Positions 40,242-49,351 of a DNA stretch of 64,000 nt are shown piece by piece; within the stretch, counting starts at the first letter, position 1; every line of letters begins with the position of its first letter. A program made the position numbers and the translations under genes. The stretch is from Sphingomonadales bacterium UBA2369 (GTDB lineage Bacteria > Pseudomonadota > Alphaproteobacteria > Sphingomonadales > Sphingomonadaceae). The notes under the pieces are model-generated. The model was not told the origin of the DNA and made no database searches. It saw only the letters and a program-made list of their open reading frames with translations. The DNA lies in contig DDTH01000017.1 in assembly GCA_002344055.1 (NCBI GenBank), forward strand, positions 70,771 through 134,770, read 5' to 3'.

Positions 40242-40664
40242 TCAGAAGGACGACAATTCCACGCCGACCCCGGCGCAATCGGGATAAATGTCGGGCTTGC
40301 GGGTCTTCACCCGAATCGCGGTGACGCCATGGCGTGCCGCAACGAGGCCATAGATTTCGCGCGCCAGAGTTTCCTGCAGATTGAAGCGTCGGCCGCGGAC
40401 AAGTGCGCCGATCGCGGTGCGGAGGAAATCGTAATTCCAGGCGAGGTCGACCTCGTCGCGGCAAGCGAACGAAGCTTCATCCACCCACACTTCGACGCTC
40501 ACCACCAGCTTCTGCGGATTCCCGACCTCGAAGTCGTGGAAGCCGATGTCGAGATCGAGCGCATAATCCTCGAGCACGAGCTTGCGGGTCCGGGGGGCCA
40601 GCGAGGCCGGAATGAGCCCATCGAAGCACGGCTCGTCCACCAGAGGATCAGAGATATTGGACAT
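40242..40664 (-). CDS. folB: Dihydroneopterin aldolase FolB-like
   Basis: A 140-residue FolB/FolX-type protein, which cleaves or epimerises dihydroneopterin in folate synthesis. Family marks are LDIGFHDFEVGNPQKLVVSVEVWVD, the FNLQETLAREI helix with the catalytic-site Glu, and VRVKTRKPDIYPD (Lys for substrate). The ATG at 40664 overlaps the end of the SDR gene by 17 bases; a TTG at 40700 is possible but less likely. Confidence 0.8.
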   Translation of the reverse strand: MSNISDPLVDEPCFDGLIPASLAPRTRKLVLEDYALDLDIGFHDFEVGNPQKLVVSVEVWVDEASFACRDEVDLAWNYDFLRTAIGALVRGRRFNLQETLAREIYGLVAARHGVTAIRVKTRKPDIYPDCAGVGVELSSF

Positions 40665-41397
40665 CGCGCGGGAGGGAGAGGAATCGCTGACCCGCGTCAA
40701 GCGTGATCGTCTGTCCGGTCAGGGTCGGCGAAGCGACAATGAAGCGCAACGCCGCCACGATCTGCTCCGCCTCCACGCCGCGTTCGAGCGCGTTCAGGCG
40801 ATGCACCTTGTCGAAATTCGACCGGCTCTGCGGCCCGGACACCATCGTCACGGACGGCGCGATGCCGCACACGCGTACCTTGGGCGCCAGCGCCCGCGCG
40901 CTGAGCTCGGTCAGCCCCGCAAGCCCCATCTTCGAAATTGTGTAGCTGTAGAAATCCGGGTTCGGCGCGGCGAGCTTCGCGTCGAGCATGTTGACGATCA
41001 GCCCGCCCGGGCCGCCGAGCCGTGCCGCAAAGGCCTGCGTCAGCAAGGCCGGCGCGCGCAGGTTCACCGCCTGGTGGAGGTCCCATTGGGCCGCGTCGAA
41101 ATCCTTCTGGCCATCGCTCAGGAAGAGCGAAGCGTTGTTGACCAGCAATCGCGCCGGCGGGAGCCCGTCCAGACCGGCCATGATTCGCCCGGCGCAGTCC
41201 GGCTGGGCCAGTTCGGCATGAACGATCGCGGCGGTGCCCAGTTCGGCCGCCAGCGCCTCCGCTTCCGCGCGCGAATCCCGATAGTGGATCAGCACGTGCC
41301 AGCCATCGGCGGCTAGCGCCCGCGCCAGAGCCGCGCCGATCCTTTTCGCCCCGCCGGTGACGATTGCCGTGCGCGGCCCTTCGAATTCGCTCGCCAT
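40648..41397 (-). CDS. SDR oxidoreductase, pteridine-reductase/FolM-like
   Basis: A 249-residue short-chain dehydrogenase with the cofactor motif TGGAKRIG, where the Lys-Arg pair is typical of NADPH-using pteridine reductases (PTR1/FolM), NNAS, and the catalytic YTISK. Adjacent to folB, which fits a role in reducing dihydromonapterin or dihydrofolate. The assignment rests on the TGxxKRxG motif and the neighbour. Confidence 0.75.
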   Translation of the reverse strand: MASEFEGPRTAIVTGGAKRIGAALARALAADGWHVLIHYRDSRAEAEALAAELGTAAIVHAELAQPDCAGRIMAGLDGLPPARLLVNNASLFLSDGQKDFDAAQWDLHQAVNLRAPALLTQAFAARLGGPGGLIVNMLDAKLAAPNPDFYSYTISKMGLAGLTELSARALAPKVRVCGIAPSVTMVSGPQSRSNFDKVHRLNALERGVEAEQIVAALRFIVASPTLTGQTITLDAGQRFLSLPRDVQYL

Positions 41398-41443
41398 GCG
41401 GGCAGCCTAGCCGGGGCCGCGCCACTTCCGCTAGAGCACATCC

Positions 41444-42010
41444 GTGCCCGCGCCCGAGCCTCCCCCCGATCTGACCGGCCTCGGCCTCGCTGACATCGCG
41501 CGGCTGGCGGCGGAGAAGAAGCTGCCGCCCGTGGACAAATGGAATCCCTCCCATTGCGGCGACAGCGACATGCGGATCGCCCGCGACGGCATTTGGTTCT
41601 ATCAGGGCAGCCCGATCGGCCGCCCGGCCATGGTCCGTCTCTTCTCGACGGTGCTGCGGCGCGAGCCGGATGGCCGGCACGTGCTGGTCACCCCGGTCGA
41701 GAAGCTGGACATCGCGGTGGAGGACGCCCCGTTCCTCGCGGTCGAGCTGAAAAGCGAAGGCCAGGGCCGCGACCGCTCGCTGGCCTTCCGCCTCAACACC
41801 GGCGATCTCGTCGTGGCGGGGCCGGAACGGCCCTTGCGCATCGAGGAACGCGATGACGGTCCGCATCCCTATCTGCACGTTCGCGGCGGGCTGGAGGCGC
41901 GAATCGCCCGCCCGGTCTATTACGAGCTGGCGGAGCTGGCGTTGAGCGAAGGCGCCGACCCGCCCGGTCTGTGGAGCGACGGCGCCTTCTTCCCGCTGGA
42001 AGCGGCATGA
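41444..42010 (+). CDS. DUF1285 family protein
   Basis: A 188-residue DUF1285 protein (for example PPVDKWNPSHCGDSDMRIARDGIWFYQGSPIGRPAMVRLFSTVLRRE). These are small globular proteins of unknown function found in alphaproteobacteria, often next to a Nudix hydrolase. The start is a GTG at 41444. Its stop overlaps the Nudix gene by ATGA. Confidence 0.85.
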   Translation: MPAPEPPPDLTGLGLADIARLAAEKKLPPVDKWNPSHCGDSDMRIARDGIWFYQGSPIGRPAMVRLFSTVLRREPDGRHVLVTPVEKLDIAVEDAPFLAVELKSEGQGRDRSLAFRLNTGDLVVAGPERPLRIEERDDGPHPYLHVRGGLEARIARPVYYELAELALSEGADPPGLWSDGAFFPLEAA

Positions 42011-42606
42011 GCCTCGCTGCGACCTTGCGCGCAGCGCTCGAGGAAGGGCATCGCCGCAGCCCCATCCTCCTCCCCGGCGACATTCTCGAGCAGGAGGAGA
42101 TGGTGCTCGGCATCACCCCCGCTGCCGTCCTCGTGCCGGTGGTCGATCGCCCGTCCCCCACGGTGATCCTCACCGTCCGCCCAGAAACCATGCGCCAGCA
42201 CGCAGGCCAGGTCAGCTTTCCCGGCGGCAGGATCGATCCGGGCGATGACGGCCCGGTCGCCGCGGCCTTGCGCGAGGCGGAGGAAGAGATCGGCCTGCCG
42301 CCCGCTCGCGTTGAGGTGATCGGCGTCGGCGACCTTTACCGGACGGTGACCGGCTTCGAGGTTACGCCGGTGGTCGGCATCGTTCCGCCGGGTCTGCCGA
42401 TCAATGCGCATCCGGACGAAGTCGCGGACGTATTCGAAGCGCCGCTCGATTTCCTGCTCGATCCCGCCAACCAGGTACAGCGAGAGGCCATGTTTCGCGG
42501 CAAGATGCGGACCTATTATGAAATCCCCTATCAGGGCCGGCAGATCTGGGGCGCGACAGCGGCGATGATCGTCAATCTGAGCCGCCGGCTGGTGCTGGTC
42601 GCGTGA
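42007..42606 (+). CDS. Nudix hydrolase, CoA pyrophosphatase-like
   Basis: A 199-residue Nudix enzyme with the Nudix box GRIDPGDDGPVAAALREAEEEIGL and the upstream HAGQVSFPGG typical of the CoA-pyrophosphatase (NudL/NUDT7) subgroup, which hydrolyses CoA and related nucleotides. Coupled by ATGA to DUF1285 and by GTGA to cca. Confidence 0.85.
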   Translation: MSLAATLRAALEEGHRRSPILLPGDILEQEEMVLGITPAAVLVPVVDRPSPTVILTVRPETMRQHAGQVSFPGGRIDPGDDGPVAAALREAEEEIGLPPARVEVIGVGDLYRTVTGFEVTPVVGIVPPGLPINAHPDEVADVFEAPLDFLLDPANQVQREAMFRGKMRTYYEIPYQGRQIWGATAAMIVNLSRRLVLVA

Positions 42607-43796
42607 AGCTTCCCAACCCGAAATGGCGGCAACGCCCGGGCCTCAAGCCTTTGCTCGCCGCGCTCGACGCGGCCGGCGGGCAAACCCGGTTCGTCGGCGG
42701 CTGCGTGCGCGACACCCTGTTGGGCGTCGATGTGAACGATATCGACCTCGCCACCCGGCTGATGCCGGACGAGGTCGTCCGCCGCCTCGAAGCCGCGGGG
42801 CTGAAGGCCGTGCCCACGGGCATCGCCCACGGCACGGTCACGGCGATCAGCGCCGGAATGCCCGCCGAGGTCACGACATTGCGCCGCGACGTCTCCACCG
42901 ACGGCCGCCGCGCAACCGTCGCCTTCACCGAAGACTGGCGCGAGGATGCCGCCCGCCGCGATTTCACCATCAACGCGCTGAGCGCCGATCCGGTGAGCGG
43001 CGAGATTTTCGACTATTTCGGCGGCCTCGACGATCTTGACGCCCGCCGCGTCCGCTTCATCGGCGATCCGCTGACCCGAATCGCCGAGGACCACCTCCGT
43101 ATCCTTCGCTTCTTCCGTTTCCACGCCCGCTTCGGCCGGGGTGAGCCGGATGCCGAGGGTCTCGCCGCCTGCACCGCTCGCGCCAACGACCTGATGGCGC
43201 TGTCCCGCGAGCGAATCGCCGACGAATTGCTGAAGCTGCTGGCGCTGCCTGAACCGGAGGCCACCGTCGCGATCATGCTCGATCACGGCATTTTCAAACC
43301 GATCATCCCGGAGGTCGACGCGATCGGCCTCGGCCGCCTCCAGCTTCTGTCCAGCCGCGAACGCGATGCCGATGTGGCGCCCGCCGCCTTGCGCCGGCTT
43401 GCCGCCTTGCTCCCGCCTGACCCGGACATTGCAGCGGACGTCGCCGCGCGCCTGCGCCTGTCGAACAAGGCGTTGAAGCGGCTCACCGCCGCCGCCTCTT
43501 CCGATCACGCCGATGCGCCGCCGGCGCAGCTGGCCTACTGGATCGGCAGCGAAAGCGCGGTGGACCGGCTGCTGCTCGGCGATGGCGACGCGCGCATCCT
43601 CGACGGCTGGACCCGTCCTGCGCTGAATCTGTCGGGCGGCGACCTCATCGCCATGGGCCTCCCGCAGGGACCCGTCGTTGCCCGCACCCGTGGCGAGATC
43701 GAACGTTTGTGGGTGTCGGAGAACTTTCCGGAAAGGAAGCGGCTCGCCGAAATCGCGCGCGTCGCGGTGGATCAGGCGTTGCGTTCAAGCCAGTAG
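42603..43796 (+). CDS. cca: CCA tRNA nucleotidyltransferase
   Basis: A 397-residue class II nucleotidyltransferase that adds or repairs the 3' CCA of tRNA, or a poly(A) polymerase of the same family. Motifs: GGCVRDTLLG with the metal pair DIDLA, RRDFTINALS, and EDHLRILRFFRFHARFG. The start is GTG overlapping the Nudix stop. The 3' end overlaps the convergent GGDEF/EAL gene by 25 bases. Confidence 0.9.
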   Translation: MKLPNPKWRQRPGLKPLLAALDAAGGQTRFVGGCVRDTLLGVDVNDIDLATRLMPDEVVRRLEAAGLKAVPTGIAHGTVTAISAGMPAEVTTLRRDVSTDGRRATVAFTEDWREDAARRDFTINALSADPVSGEIFDYFGGLDDLDARRVRFIGDPLTRIAEDHLRILRFFRFHARFGRGEPDAEGLAACTARANDLMALSRERIADELLKLLALPEPEATVAIMLDHGIFKPIIPEVDAIGLGRLQLLSSRERDADVAPAALRRLAALLPPDPDIAADVAARLRLSNKALKRLTAAASSDHADAPPAQLAYWIGSESAVDRLLLGDGDARILDGWTRPALNLSGGDLIAMGLPQGPVVARTRGEIERLWVSENFPERKRLAEIARVAVDQALRSSQ

Positions 43797-45544
43797 GCCA
43801 TTGCCGCATCGGCCTCCATCGGGCGGGCATAGTGAAAGCCCTGTGCATAGGTGCAGCCCATCGCGGCGAGGCGGTTGCCGAGCGCGCGTTCCTCGATTCC
43901 TTCCGCCGTCGTTTCCATGCCGAGCGCGTCGGCGAGAGACAGGATGGCGCGGACGATCGCCGCGCTGTCATTGTCGTGCAGCAGATCGGCGATCAGGCTG
44001 CGGTCGATCTTCAACACGTCGATCGGCAGCCGCTGCAGCATCGCCAGCGACGTATAGCCGGTACCGAAGTCGTCCATCGCGACCCGCACGTCGAGCTGCT
44101 TCAACGCCACCAGCACATCGGCGGCTCGGTCCGGGTCCTGAATGATCGCGCTTTCCGTCAGCTCGAGCACCAGCCGGTTGCCGGGCAGGCCGCTCGCGGC
44201 GAGTGCGTCCGTGACCAGCACGGCAATGTCGTCGCGGCTGATCTGGATCGCCGAAAGGTTGACGCTCATCCGAAGCGGCAGCGGGTGACCCATCTGACGG
44301 TCCCAGGCCGCCATGGTCTGCGTCGCTTCCTCGAGCGCCCAGCGGCCGAGCGGCACGATCAGGCCGGATTCCTCCGCGACCGGGATGAATTCGTTGGGCG
44401 AAACCGGCTCGTGCGGATCATTCTTCCATCGCGCCAGAGCCTCGAACGAGGCCACCCGGCCCGTGGCCAGCTCGATCAAAGGCTGAAAGGCGAGCGTGAG
44501 TTCGTCCGATTCGATCGCGCGGCGCAGATTGGTTTCCATGCTGAACCGGCGCCGCACCGCCTGCGCCTCTACAGGCTCGTAGACCTGCGTCGTCCCTGTG
44601 CGCTTGGCGCGCTTAAGCGCGAATTGCGCGTTTCGCAGCACTTCCTCGGCGCCGCCGCCCTGCGGACTCACCAAAGCGCAGCCGATCGCGCAATCGACGC
44701 GGATTTCAAGCTCGGTCAGGCGGAAGGGCAGGCTCAGCACCGCCTTCAGCCGCTCCGCCGCCCGCAGCGCGTCGGCGACCCCGCGGTCGAGCTTCAGCAG
44801 GATGGCGAATTCGTCACCCGACGTGCGGGCCAGCATGTCGGTCGGGCGCAGCGCCGAGACCAGCCGGCGGGCGAACGTGATCAGCAATTCGTCGCCGGCC
44901 AGCGCACCCATCGATTCGTTGACCCGGCTGAAGCGGGTAAGATCGAGCGCGAGCACCGCATAGCGGCCGTCGGCGCGCGCTTCGTCGGCCAGAATGGCAT
45001 CGACATGTTCGTTGAAGGAAAGCCGGTTCGGCAGTCCCGTCAGACTGTCCAGCAGCATCTCCGAGCGAAGATGGCGTTCGGTATCGACCTGCGAAGTGCG
45101 GTCGATCATCGAGACGATGACCCGCGTCGGTCCCTCCATCAGGCTTTCGACGCGGGCGAAACGCACGGTGAAGTGGCGGGCAGCGACGCTCCGGCCGTCA
45201 GTGGTTTCGAACTGCTCCGCCGGTTCGTCGCCGGCCATGAATGCGGATAGCCGCTTGCCGATCATGCCACTGCTCAGCAGCTTCACGCCGGCAAGGTCAC
45301 GACACTCGCCCCTCTCATCCCATTCGGCGATGTCGCGGAACGGCTGGTTGACGCACTGGATCGCCTGCCCTTCGGGCAGTAGCGCGACGATCGCCGCGGG
45401 GATCGGCAAGGCGTCGAGATAGCGTTGCCGTGTGGCCGAAAGGAAATCGGCGAGGCCATGGCCGCACAAGGCATCGGCGAGCGCGGCCAGGTCCTGGCTC
45501 GCCTCCTCCGCCGGCCGTTCTTTTTTGGCGCTTCGCGACTGCAT
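43772..45544 (-). CDS. GGDEF/EAL protein (c-di-GMP metabolism) with PAS-like N-terminus
   Basis: A 590-residue soluble protein. A PAS-like sensor (about 45-150) is followed by a GGDEF domain whose signature is SGDEF (about 242-246; the first Gly is changed) and an EAL domain with EAL at about 368-370. Downstream the EAL-domain motifs ELTES, DDFGTGYTSL and LKIDRSL are intact. Thus phosphodiesterase activity is likely and cyclase activity doubtful. No membrane helix. Confidence 0.85.
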   Translation of the reverse strand: MQSRSAKKERPAEEASQDLAALADALCGHGLADFLSATRQRYLDALPIPAAIVALLPEGQAIQCVNQPFRDIAEWDERGECRDLAGVKLLSSGMIGKRLSAFMAGDEPAEQFETTDGRSVAARHFTVRFARVESLMEGPTRVIVSMIDRTSQVDTERHLRSEMLLDSLTGLPNRLSFNEHVDAILADEARADGRYAVLALDLTRFSRVNESMGALAGDELLITFARRLVSALRPTDMLARTSGDEFAILLKLDRGVADALRAAERLKAVLSLPFRLTELEIRVDCAIGCALVSPQGGGAEEVLRNAQFALKRAKRTGTTQVYEPVEAQAVRRRFSMETNLRRAIESDELTLAFQPLIELATGRVASFEALARWKNDPHEPVSPNEFIPVAEESGLIVPLGRWALEEATQTMAAWDRQMGHPLPLRMSVNLSAIQISRDDIAVLVTDALAASGLPGNRLVLELTESAIIQDPDRAADVLVALKQLDVRVAMDDFGTGYTSLAMLQRLPIDVLKIDRSLIADLLHDNDSAAIVRAILSLADALGMETTAEGIEERALGNRLAAMGCTYAQGFHYARPMEADAAMAYWLERNA

Positions 45545-45608
45545 CGCCAACTCGCTTAGGCGGACTTGGTTAATTCTTGATTTCCCAAATGATTCCCGCC
45601 CGAAACGA

Positions 45609-47858
45609 TCAGAAGCGATTGTTCCGCGGGAAACCCTGTGGCGGCATCCGTCCGGCTGCGGCGCGCGCGGTCAACCAAGGGCCCATATCCTCGGTCCGCG
45701 TCCGCCCGCTGTCTCCGCCCAGCGACCAGCTCAGCCCCTCTTCGGCGCGGAAAGTGGTCGCGTCCGACAGGCCCCCGTCGCGGTAGCGCTGCAGCGTAAC
45801 GCCCTGCCCCCGGCCCATTTCGGGCAGGTTCTCGGCGATCGGGAAGGCGACCAGCTTGCGATTGTCCCCGATCACCGCGACCCAATCGTCCGCCGGCCTG
45901 ATCGGCCGCACGACTTTCAGTTTCTGACCGGCGCGCAGATTGACCACCTGCTTGCCCTTGCGCGTCTCCGCCACCGCCGCAGCGGCCAGCGTGATGAAGC
46001 CCTTCCCGTCAGACGAGGCGACCAGCAATTTCTCCGCGCCGGCCGCGCGGAACAGGGCGATGATGCTCCCCTCGCCCTCGATATCGGCCATCAGCTTCAC
46101 CGGCTCGCCGAAGCCGCGGCCGCCGGGCAATTTGTCGGCGGCGAGCGTGTAGAAACGGCCATCAGACGAGGCGAGCAGGATCTTGTCGGTGGTGTGCGCG
46201 TGAAGCAGGGGAAAGCCGAGCGCGTCGCCTTCCTTGAACTTCAAGCTGTCGGCCTCGCCCGCCTCGACATGGCCCTTCATCGCCCGGATCCAGCCGCGCT
46301 GCGACAGGATCACGGTTATCGGCTCCCGCTCGATCATCGCTTCCAGCGGAATTTCGCGGGCCGGACCGGCTTCCTCGATCAGCGTGCGGCGGCGGCCAAG
46401 CTCGGTCTCAGGGCCGTAGCGCTTCTTCAACTCGGCCAGATCCTTCTTCAGTCGGGTCCGCTGGCGCGCGGGACTCTCGACCAAAGCGGTCAGTTCGGCG
46501 CGTTCTTTCTCCAGCTTTTCGCGCTCGGACTTGATCTCCATTTCCTCGAGCCGGCGCAGCGAGCGCAGCCGCATGTTGAGGATCGCCTCGGTCTGCCGGT
46601 CGGTGAGGCCGAACTCCGCCATCATCACCGGCTTGGGCTCGTCCTCGGTGCGGATGATCTCGATCACCCGGTCGAGATTGAGATAGGCGATCAGATAGCC
46701 GTCGAGCAGCTCGATCCGGTCGGCGATCTTGGCCAAGCGATGGTTCGAGCGCTTGACCAGCACCTCGATCTGGAACTTCACCCATTCACTCAGCACCTCG
46801 CGCAGACCCATCACGCGCGGCGTGCGGCTCGCGTCGAGCACGTTGAGGTTCAGCGAGAAGCGCGTCTCCAGGTCGCTCAGCCGGAACAGGCTGTCCATCA
46901 ACACCTGCGGATCGACGGTGCGGGCGCGCGGCTCCAGCACGATGCGGATTTCGGCGTCCGATTCGTCGCGCACGTCGGCCAGGATCGGCAATTTCTTGTC
47001 CGCGATGAGCGTGGCGATCTGCTCGATCAATTTGCCCTTCTGCACGCCATACGGAATTTCGGTGACGACCAGAGTCCAGCCGCCGCCTTTCTCCCGCTCC
47101 ACCTCGACCCGCGCCCGCACCCGGAAGGCGCCGCGCCCGGTGGCGTATGCGAGCGCAATCACCTCCGCGCTGTCGGCGACGATGCCGCCGGTCGGGAAAT
47201 CCGGGCCGCTCACGAAATCCATCATGGCCGCGTCGCTGGCGTGCGGATCGTCGATCAGGTGCGTCGCGGCGTCGATCAGCTCGGCGGCATTGTGCGGCGG
47301 GATGCTGGTCGCCATGCCGACCGCGATGCCGCTGGCGCCGTTGGCGAGCAGGTTCGGGAACAGGCCGGGGAAAACCTCCGGCTCCTCATCCTCGCCATTG
47401 TAGGTGGGTTTGAACTCGACCGTGCCTTCGTCCAGCCCGGCCATCAGGTCGATCGCGACCCGCGTCAGCCGCGCCTCGGTATAGCGGTAGGCGGCGGCAT
47501 TATCGCCGTCGATATTGCCGAAATTGCCCTGCCCGTCGACGAGCGGGTAACGCAGCGCGAACGTCTGGGCGAGGCGGACCATCGCGTCATAGACCGACTG
47601 GTCGCCATGCGGATGATATTTGCCGATCACGTCGCCGACGACGCGCGCGCATTTCTTGTAGGCCGAGGCGGGATCGAGTTTCAGCCCCCGCATCGCCCAC
47701 AGCAGGCGGCGGTGCACCGGCTTCAGCCCGTCGCGCAGGTCGGGCAGCGAGCGGGCAGTGATCGTCGAAAGAGCGTAGACGAGGTAACGCTGCGACAGCG
47801 CCTCATCGAAGGCGGCATCGACAATGGCGGGCGGCTGGTCGTCAAGCTGGGTGGGCAT
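45609..47858 (-). CDS. parC: DNA topoisomerase IV subunit A
   Basis: A 749-residue ParC, which decatenates chromosomes with ParE. The N-terminal TOPRIM-partner domain (LPDLRDGLKPVHRRLLWAM) contains the quinolone-determining segment YHPHGDQSVYDAM and the catalytic Tyr in AYRYTEARLT; the C-terminal beta-pinwheel has no GyrA-box. The residues matching E. coli Ser80 and Glu84 are Gln and Asp. Confidence 0.95.
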   Translation of the reverse strand: MPTQLDDQPPAIVDAAFDEALSQRYLVYALSTITARSLPDLRDGLKPVHRRLLWAMRGLKLDPASAYKKCARVVGDVIGKYHPHGDQSVYDAMVRLAQTFALRYPLVDGQGNFGNIDGDNAAAYRYTEARLTRVAIDLMAGLDEGTVEFKPTYNGEDEEPEVFPGLFPNLLANGASGIAVGMATSIPPHNAAELIDAATHLIDDPHASDAAMMDFVSGPDFPTGGIVADSAEVIALAYATGRGAFRVRARVEVEREKGGGWTLVVTEIPYGVQKGKLIEQIATLIADKKLPILADVRDESDAEIRIVLEPRARTVDPQVLMDSLFRLSDLETRFSLNLNVLDASRTPRVMGLREVLSEWVKFQIEVLVKRSNHRLAKIADRIELLDGYLIAYLNLDRVIEIIRTEDEPKPVMMAEFGLTDRQTEAILNMRLRSLRRLEEMEIKSEREKLEKERAELTALVESPARQRTRLKKDLAELKKRYGPETELGRRRTLIEEAGPAREIPLEAMIEREPITVILSQRGWIRAMKGHVEAGEADSLKFKEGDALGFPLLHAHTTDKILLASSDGRFYTLAADKLPGGRGFGEPVKLMADIEGEGSIIALFRAAGAEKLLVASSDGKGFITLAAAAVAETRKGKQVVNLRAGQKLKVVRPIRPADDWVAVIGDNRKLVAFPIAENLPEMGRGQGVTLQRYRDGGLSDATTFRAEEGLSWSLGGDSGRTRTEDMGPWLTARAAAGRMPPQGFPRNNRF

Positions 47859-48367
47859 CGTGCGAGGCGGTTAGCAAGCCAGGCGGGCGCTGGCGAGGGT
47901 GAGAGTCGGCGCGACGCCAAAGTCGCCAAAGTCCCCCATGATCGGCCGGGAAAATCCAATGTTTTCAGTGAAGGATTTTGGCGGGTTCGGGGTGCTGGAA
48001 GGGGCGGCGCGATCGGTCATGGGTGGAACGATAGGCGAACGAAGAGCGGTAGGAAAGCTGGACGAAGCTTGGTGCGGGGCCGAGGCGCCGGGCGTGAAGA
48101 AGAGCCACCCCCAGCCCCTCCAGCAAGGGCTGGAGGGGAGTCAGGTCGTGCGGGCCGCTCGCGATCTGACTCCCCTCCACGATTTCGTGGAGGGGTTGGG
48201 GGTGGTTCTTTCTTCCCGATTCTTACTCCTCATTCTTATTCCTCGCCCTTCTTCGAAGCCCACTCCTCCCCACCCCCTACACCCATCTCAAACCCCGCGA
48301 ATTTTCCGCCTTTGCTATTCTCAACTAATTAGGTAATGTTTCATTCCCAACGATAAGGAGGATGCCA
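47859..48367. other. Intergenic region without a gene
   Basis: 509 bases between parC and the DUF4349 gene. The first 240 bases show no structure except a short tandem repeat GCCAAAGTC. A 101-bp nested palindrome follows at 48105-48205, then a CT-rich stretch. A ribosome site (AAGGAGG) for the next gene ends the region. Confidence 0.6.
48105..48205. repeat. Nested palindromic repeat element (101 bp)
   Basis: Two hairpins, each with the same arms (CCCCTCCA / TGGAGGGG), separated by a shared GAGTCAG / CTGACTC inverted repeat, all within outer arms CCACCCCCA / TTGGGGGTGG. The whole can fold as one long cruciform. I recall similar GGGGT/GGAGGGG blocks as common extragenic repeats in sphingomonads, but could not check copy number. 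Confidence 0.7.
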
Positions 48368-49273
48368 ATGCGTGTTTCTCTCGCCCTCATGGGACTCGCC
48401 GCTCTCGCCCTCGCCGGCTGCGGCGGCAACAAGTCCGGGCCGGATGGTCCCGACTCGTCCGCGACAATGTCAGCCAACAGCATCGCCACTGACGAGGCCG
48501 CCGGCAGCGGCGCGCCTTCGACCATGGCCACGCGCGGCCCCGGCACCGGTACCGCACCGCCGCACATCTCGCCCGATGCCGCGCCGGATGTCGCCTTCGG
48601 CTATCGCTACAATTTCGGCCTGCCGGGCGAACGGATCGCATCGGTGCAGCAGCGCCATGCCGCTCTGTGCGAGGAAATGGGGGTCGCCCGCTGCCGGATC
48701 ACCGGTATGAATTATACCGGCCGCGACAATGACGTGCGCGCCGACCTCAACCTCGCGGTCGAACCGGGTCTCGCTCACCGCTTCGGCGAACGCGCGATGG
48801 AAAGCGTGCGTGAGGCGGAGGGGCGGCTGATCGACAGCCAGGTAACCGGCCGCGACGTCGGCACCGGCATTCGCGGCACCACCCGCACGATCGCGCAGCT
48901 GGAGGAGCAGCTCGCCGAGCTGGAGGCGCAGATCGCCCGCGGCGGCAGCGTCGGCACGATCCGCGACCTCAATCACGAGGCCGCGGGCATCCGTTCGCAG
49001 CTCCAGTCGCTGCGCGGCAACCGCAGCGAAGCGCGTGAGGAATTGGCGACGACGCCGGTCGTCCTGTCCTACCGTTCCGGCGTCTATGCCACCGGCACGC
49101 CGGACTTTGGCGGCGCCCTCGCCAATGCCTGGGATCAGGCCAAGTGGCTCGCCTACGGGCTGTTCATGATCCTCGTCATGCTCTCGCCCTGGCTGGCTGG
49201 CGCAGGGCTGATCTGGCTCGGCGTCCGGGCGGTCCGCCGCCGCCGCGCGGCAGGCGAAGCTCCGGCGGCCTGA
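48368..49273 (+). CDS. DUF4349 lipoprotein
   Basis: A 301-residue protein with a lipoprotein signal ending in ALAGC (Cys18). The middle contains a DUF4349 domain: a coiled-coil-like helix (TIAQLEEQLAELEAQIARGG) after a beta-hairpin, then a C-terminal membrane helix (WLAYGLFMILVMLSPWLAGAGLIWLGV) and a basic tail, so it is anchored both by lipid and by the helix. Function unknown. Start at the second ATG after AAGGAGG. Confidence 0.8.
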   Translation: MRVSLALMGLAALALAGCGGNKSGPDGPDSSATMSANSIATDEAAGSGAPSTMATRGPGTGTAPPHISPDAAPDVAFGYRYNFGLPGERIASVQQRHAALCEEMGVARCRITGMNYTGRDNDVRADLNLAVEPGLAHRFGERAMESVREAEGRLIDSQVTGRDVGTGIRGTTRTIAQLEEQLAELEAQIARGGSVGTIRDLNHEAAGIRSQLQSLRGNRSEAREELATTPVVLSYRSGVYATGTPDFGGALANAWDQAKWLAYGLFMILVMLSPWLAGAGLIWLGVRAVRRRRAAGEAPAA

Positions 49274-49283
49274 CGGGAACCGA

Positions 49284-49320
49284 GAGGCGGCGCCGATCCT
49301 CGCCGGCGGCGCCTCTTTTT
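49284..49320 (+). terminator. Intrinsic terminator after the DUF4349 gene
   Basis: Stem GAGGCG / CGCCTC with a GC-rich inner stem, followed by TTTTT. Confidence 0.7.
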
Positions 49321-49322
49321 CT

Positions 49323-49351
49323 GAGCCCCTCCCCCACAAGGGGGGAGGGCT
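49323..49351. repeat. GC-rich hairpin repeat between convergent genes
   Basis: AGCCCCTCCCCC and GGGGGGAGGGC pair around an ACAA loop, just before the LysR gene stop. The arm sequence resembles the 48105-48205 repeat and may be a relative. Confidence 0.5.

Noticed and set aside
45609..47858. Quinolone-resistance mutation in ParC (Gln and Asp at the Ser80/Glu84 positions)
   Set aside because: From memory, alphaproteobacterial ParC proteins commonly carry GDQSxYDA here, so this is probably the normal sequence rather than an acquired change.
45432..48332. 966-codon plus-strand frame opposite parC
   Set aside because: Antisense shadow of parC with Arg/His/Gln-rich, domain-free translation.
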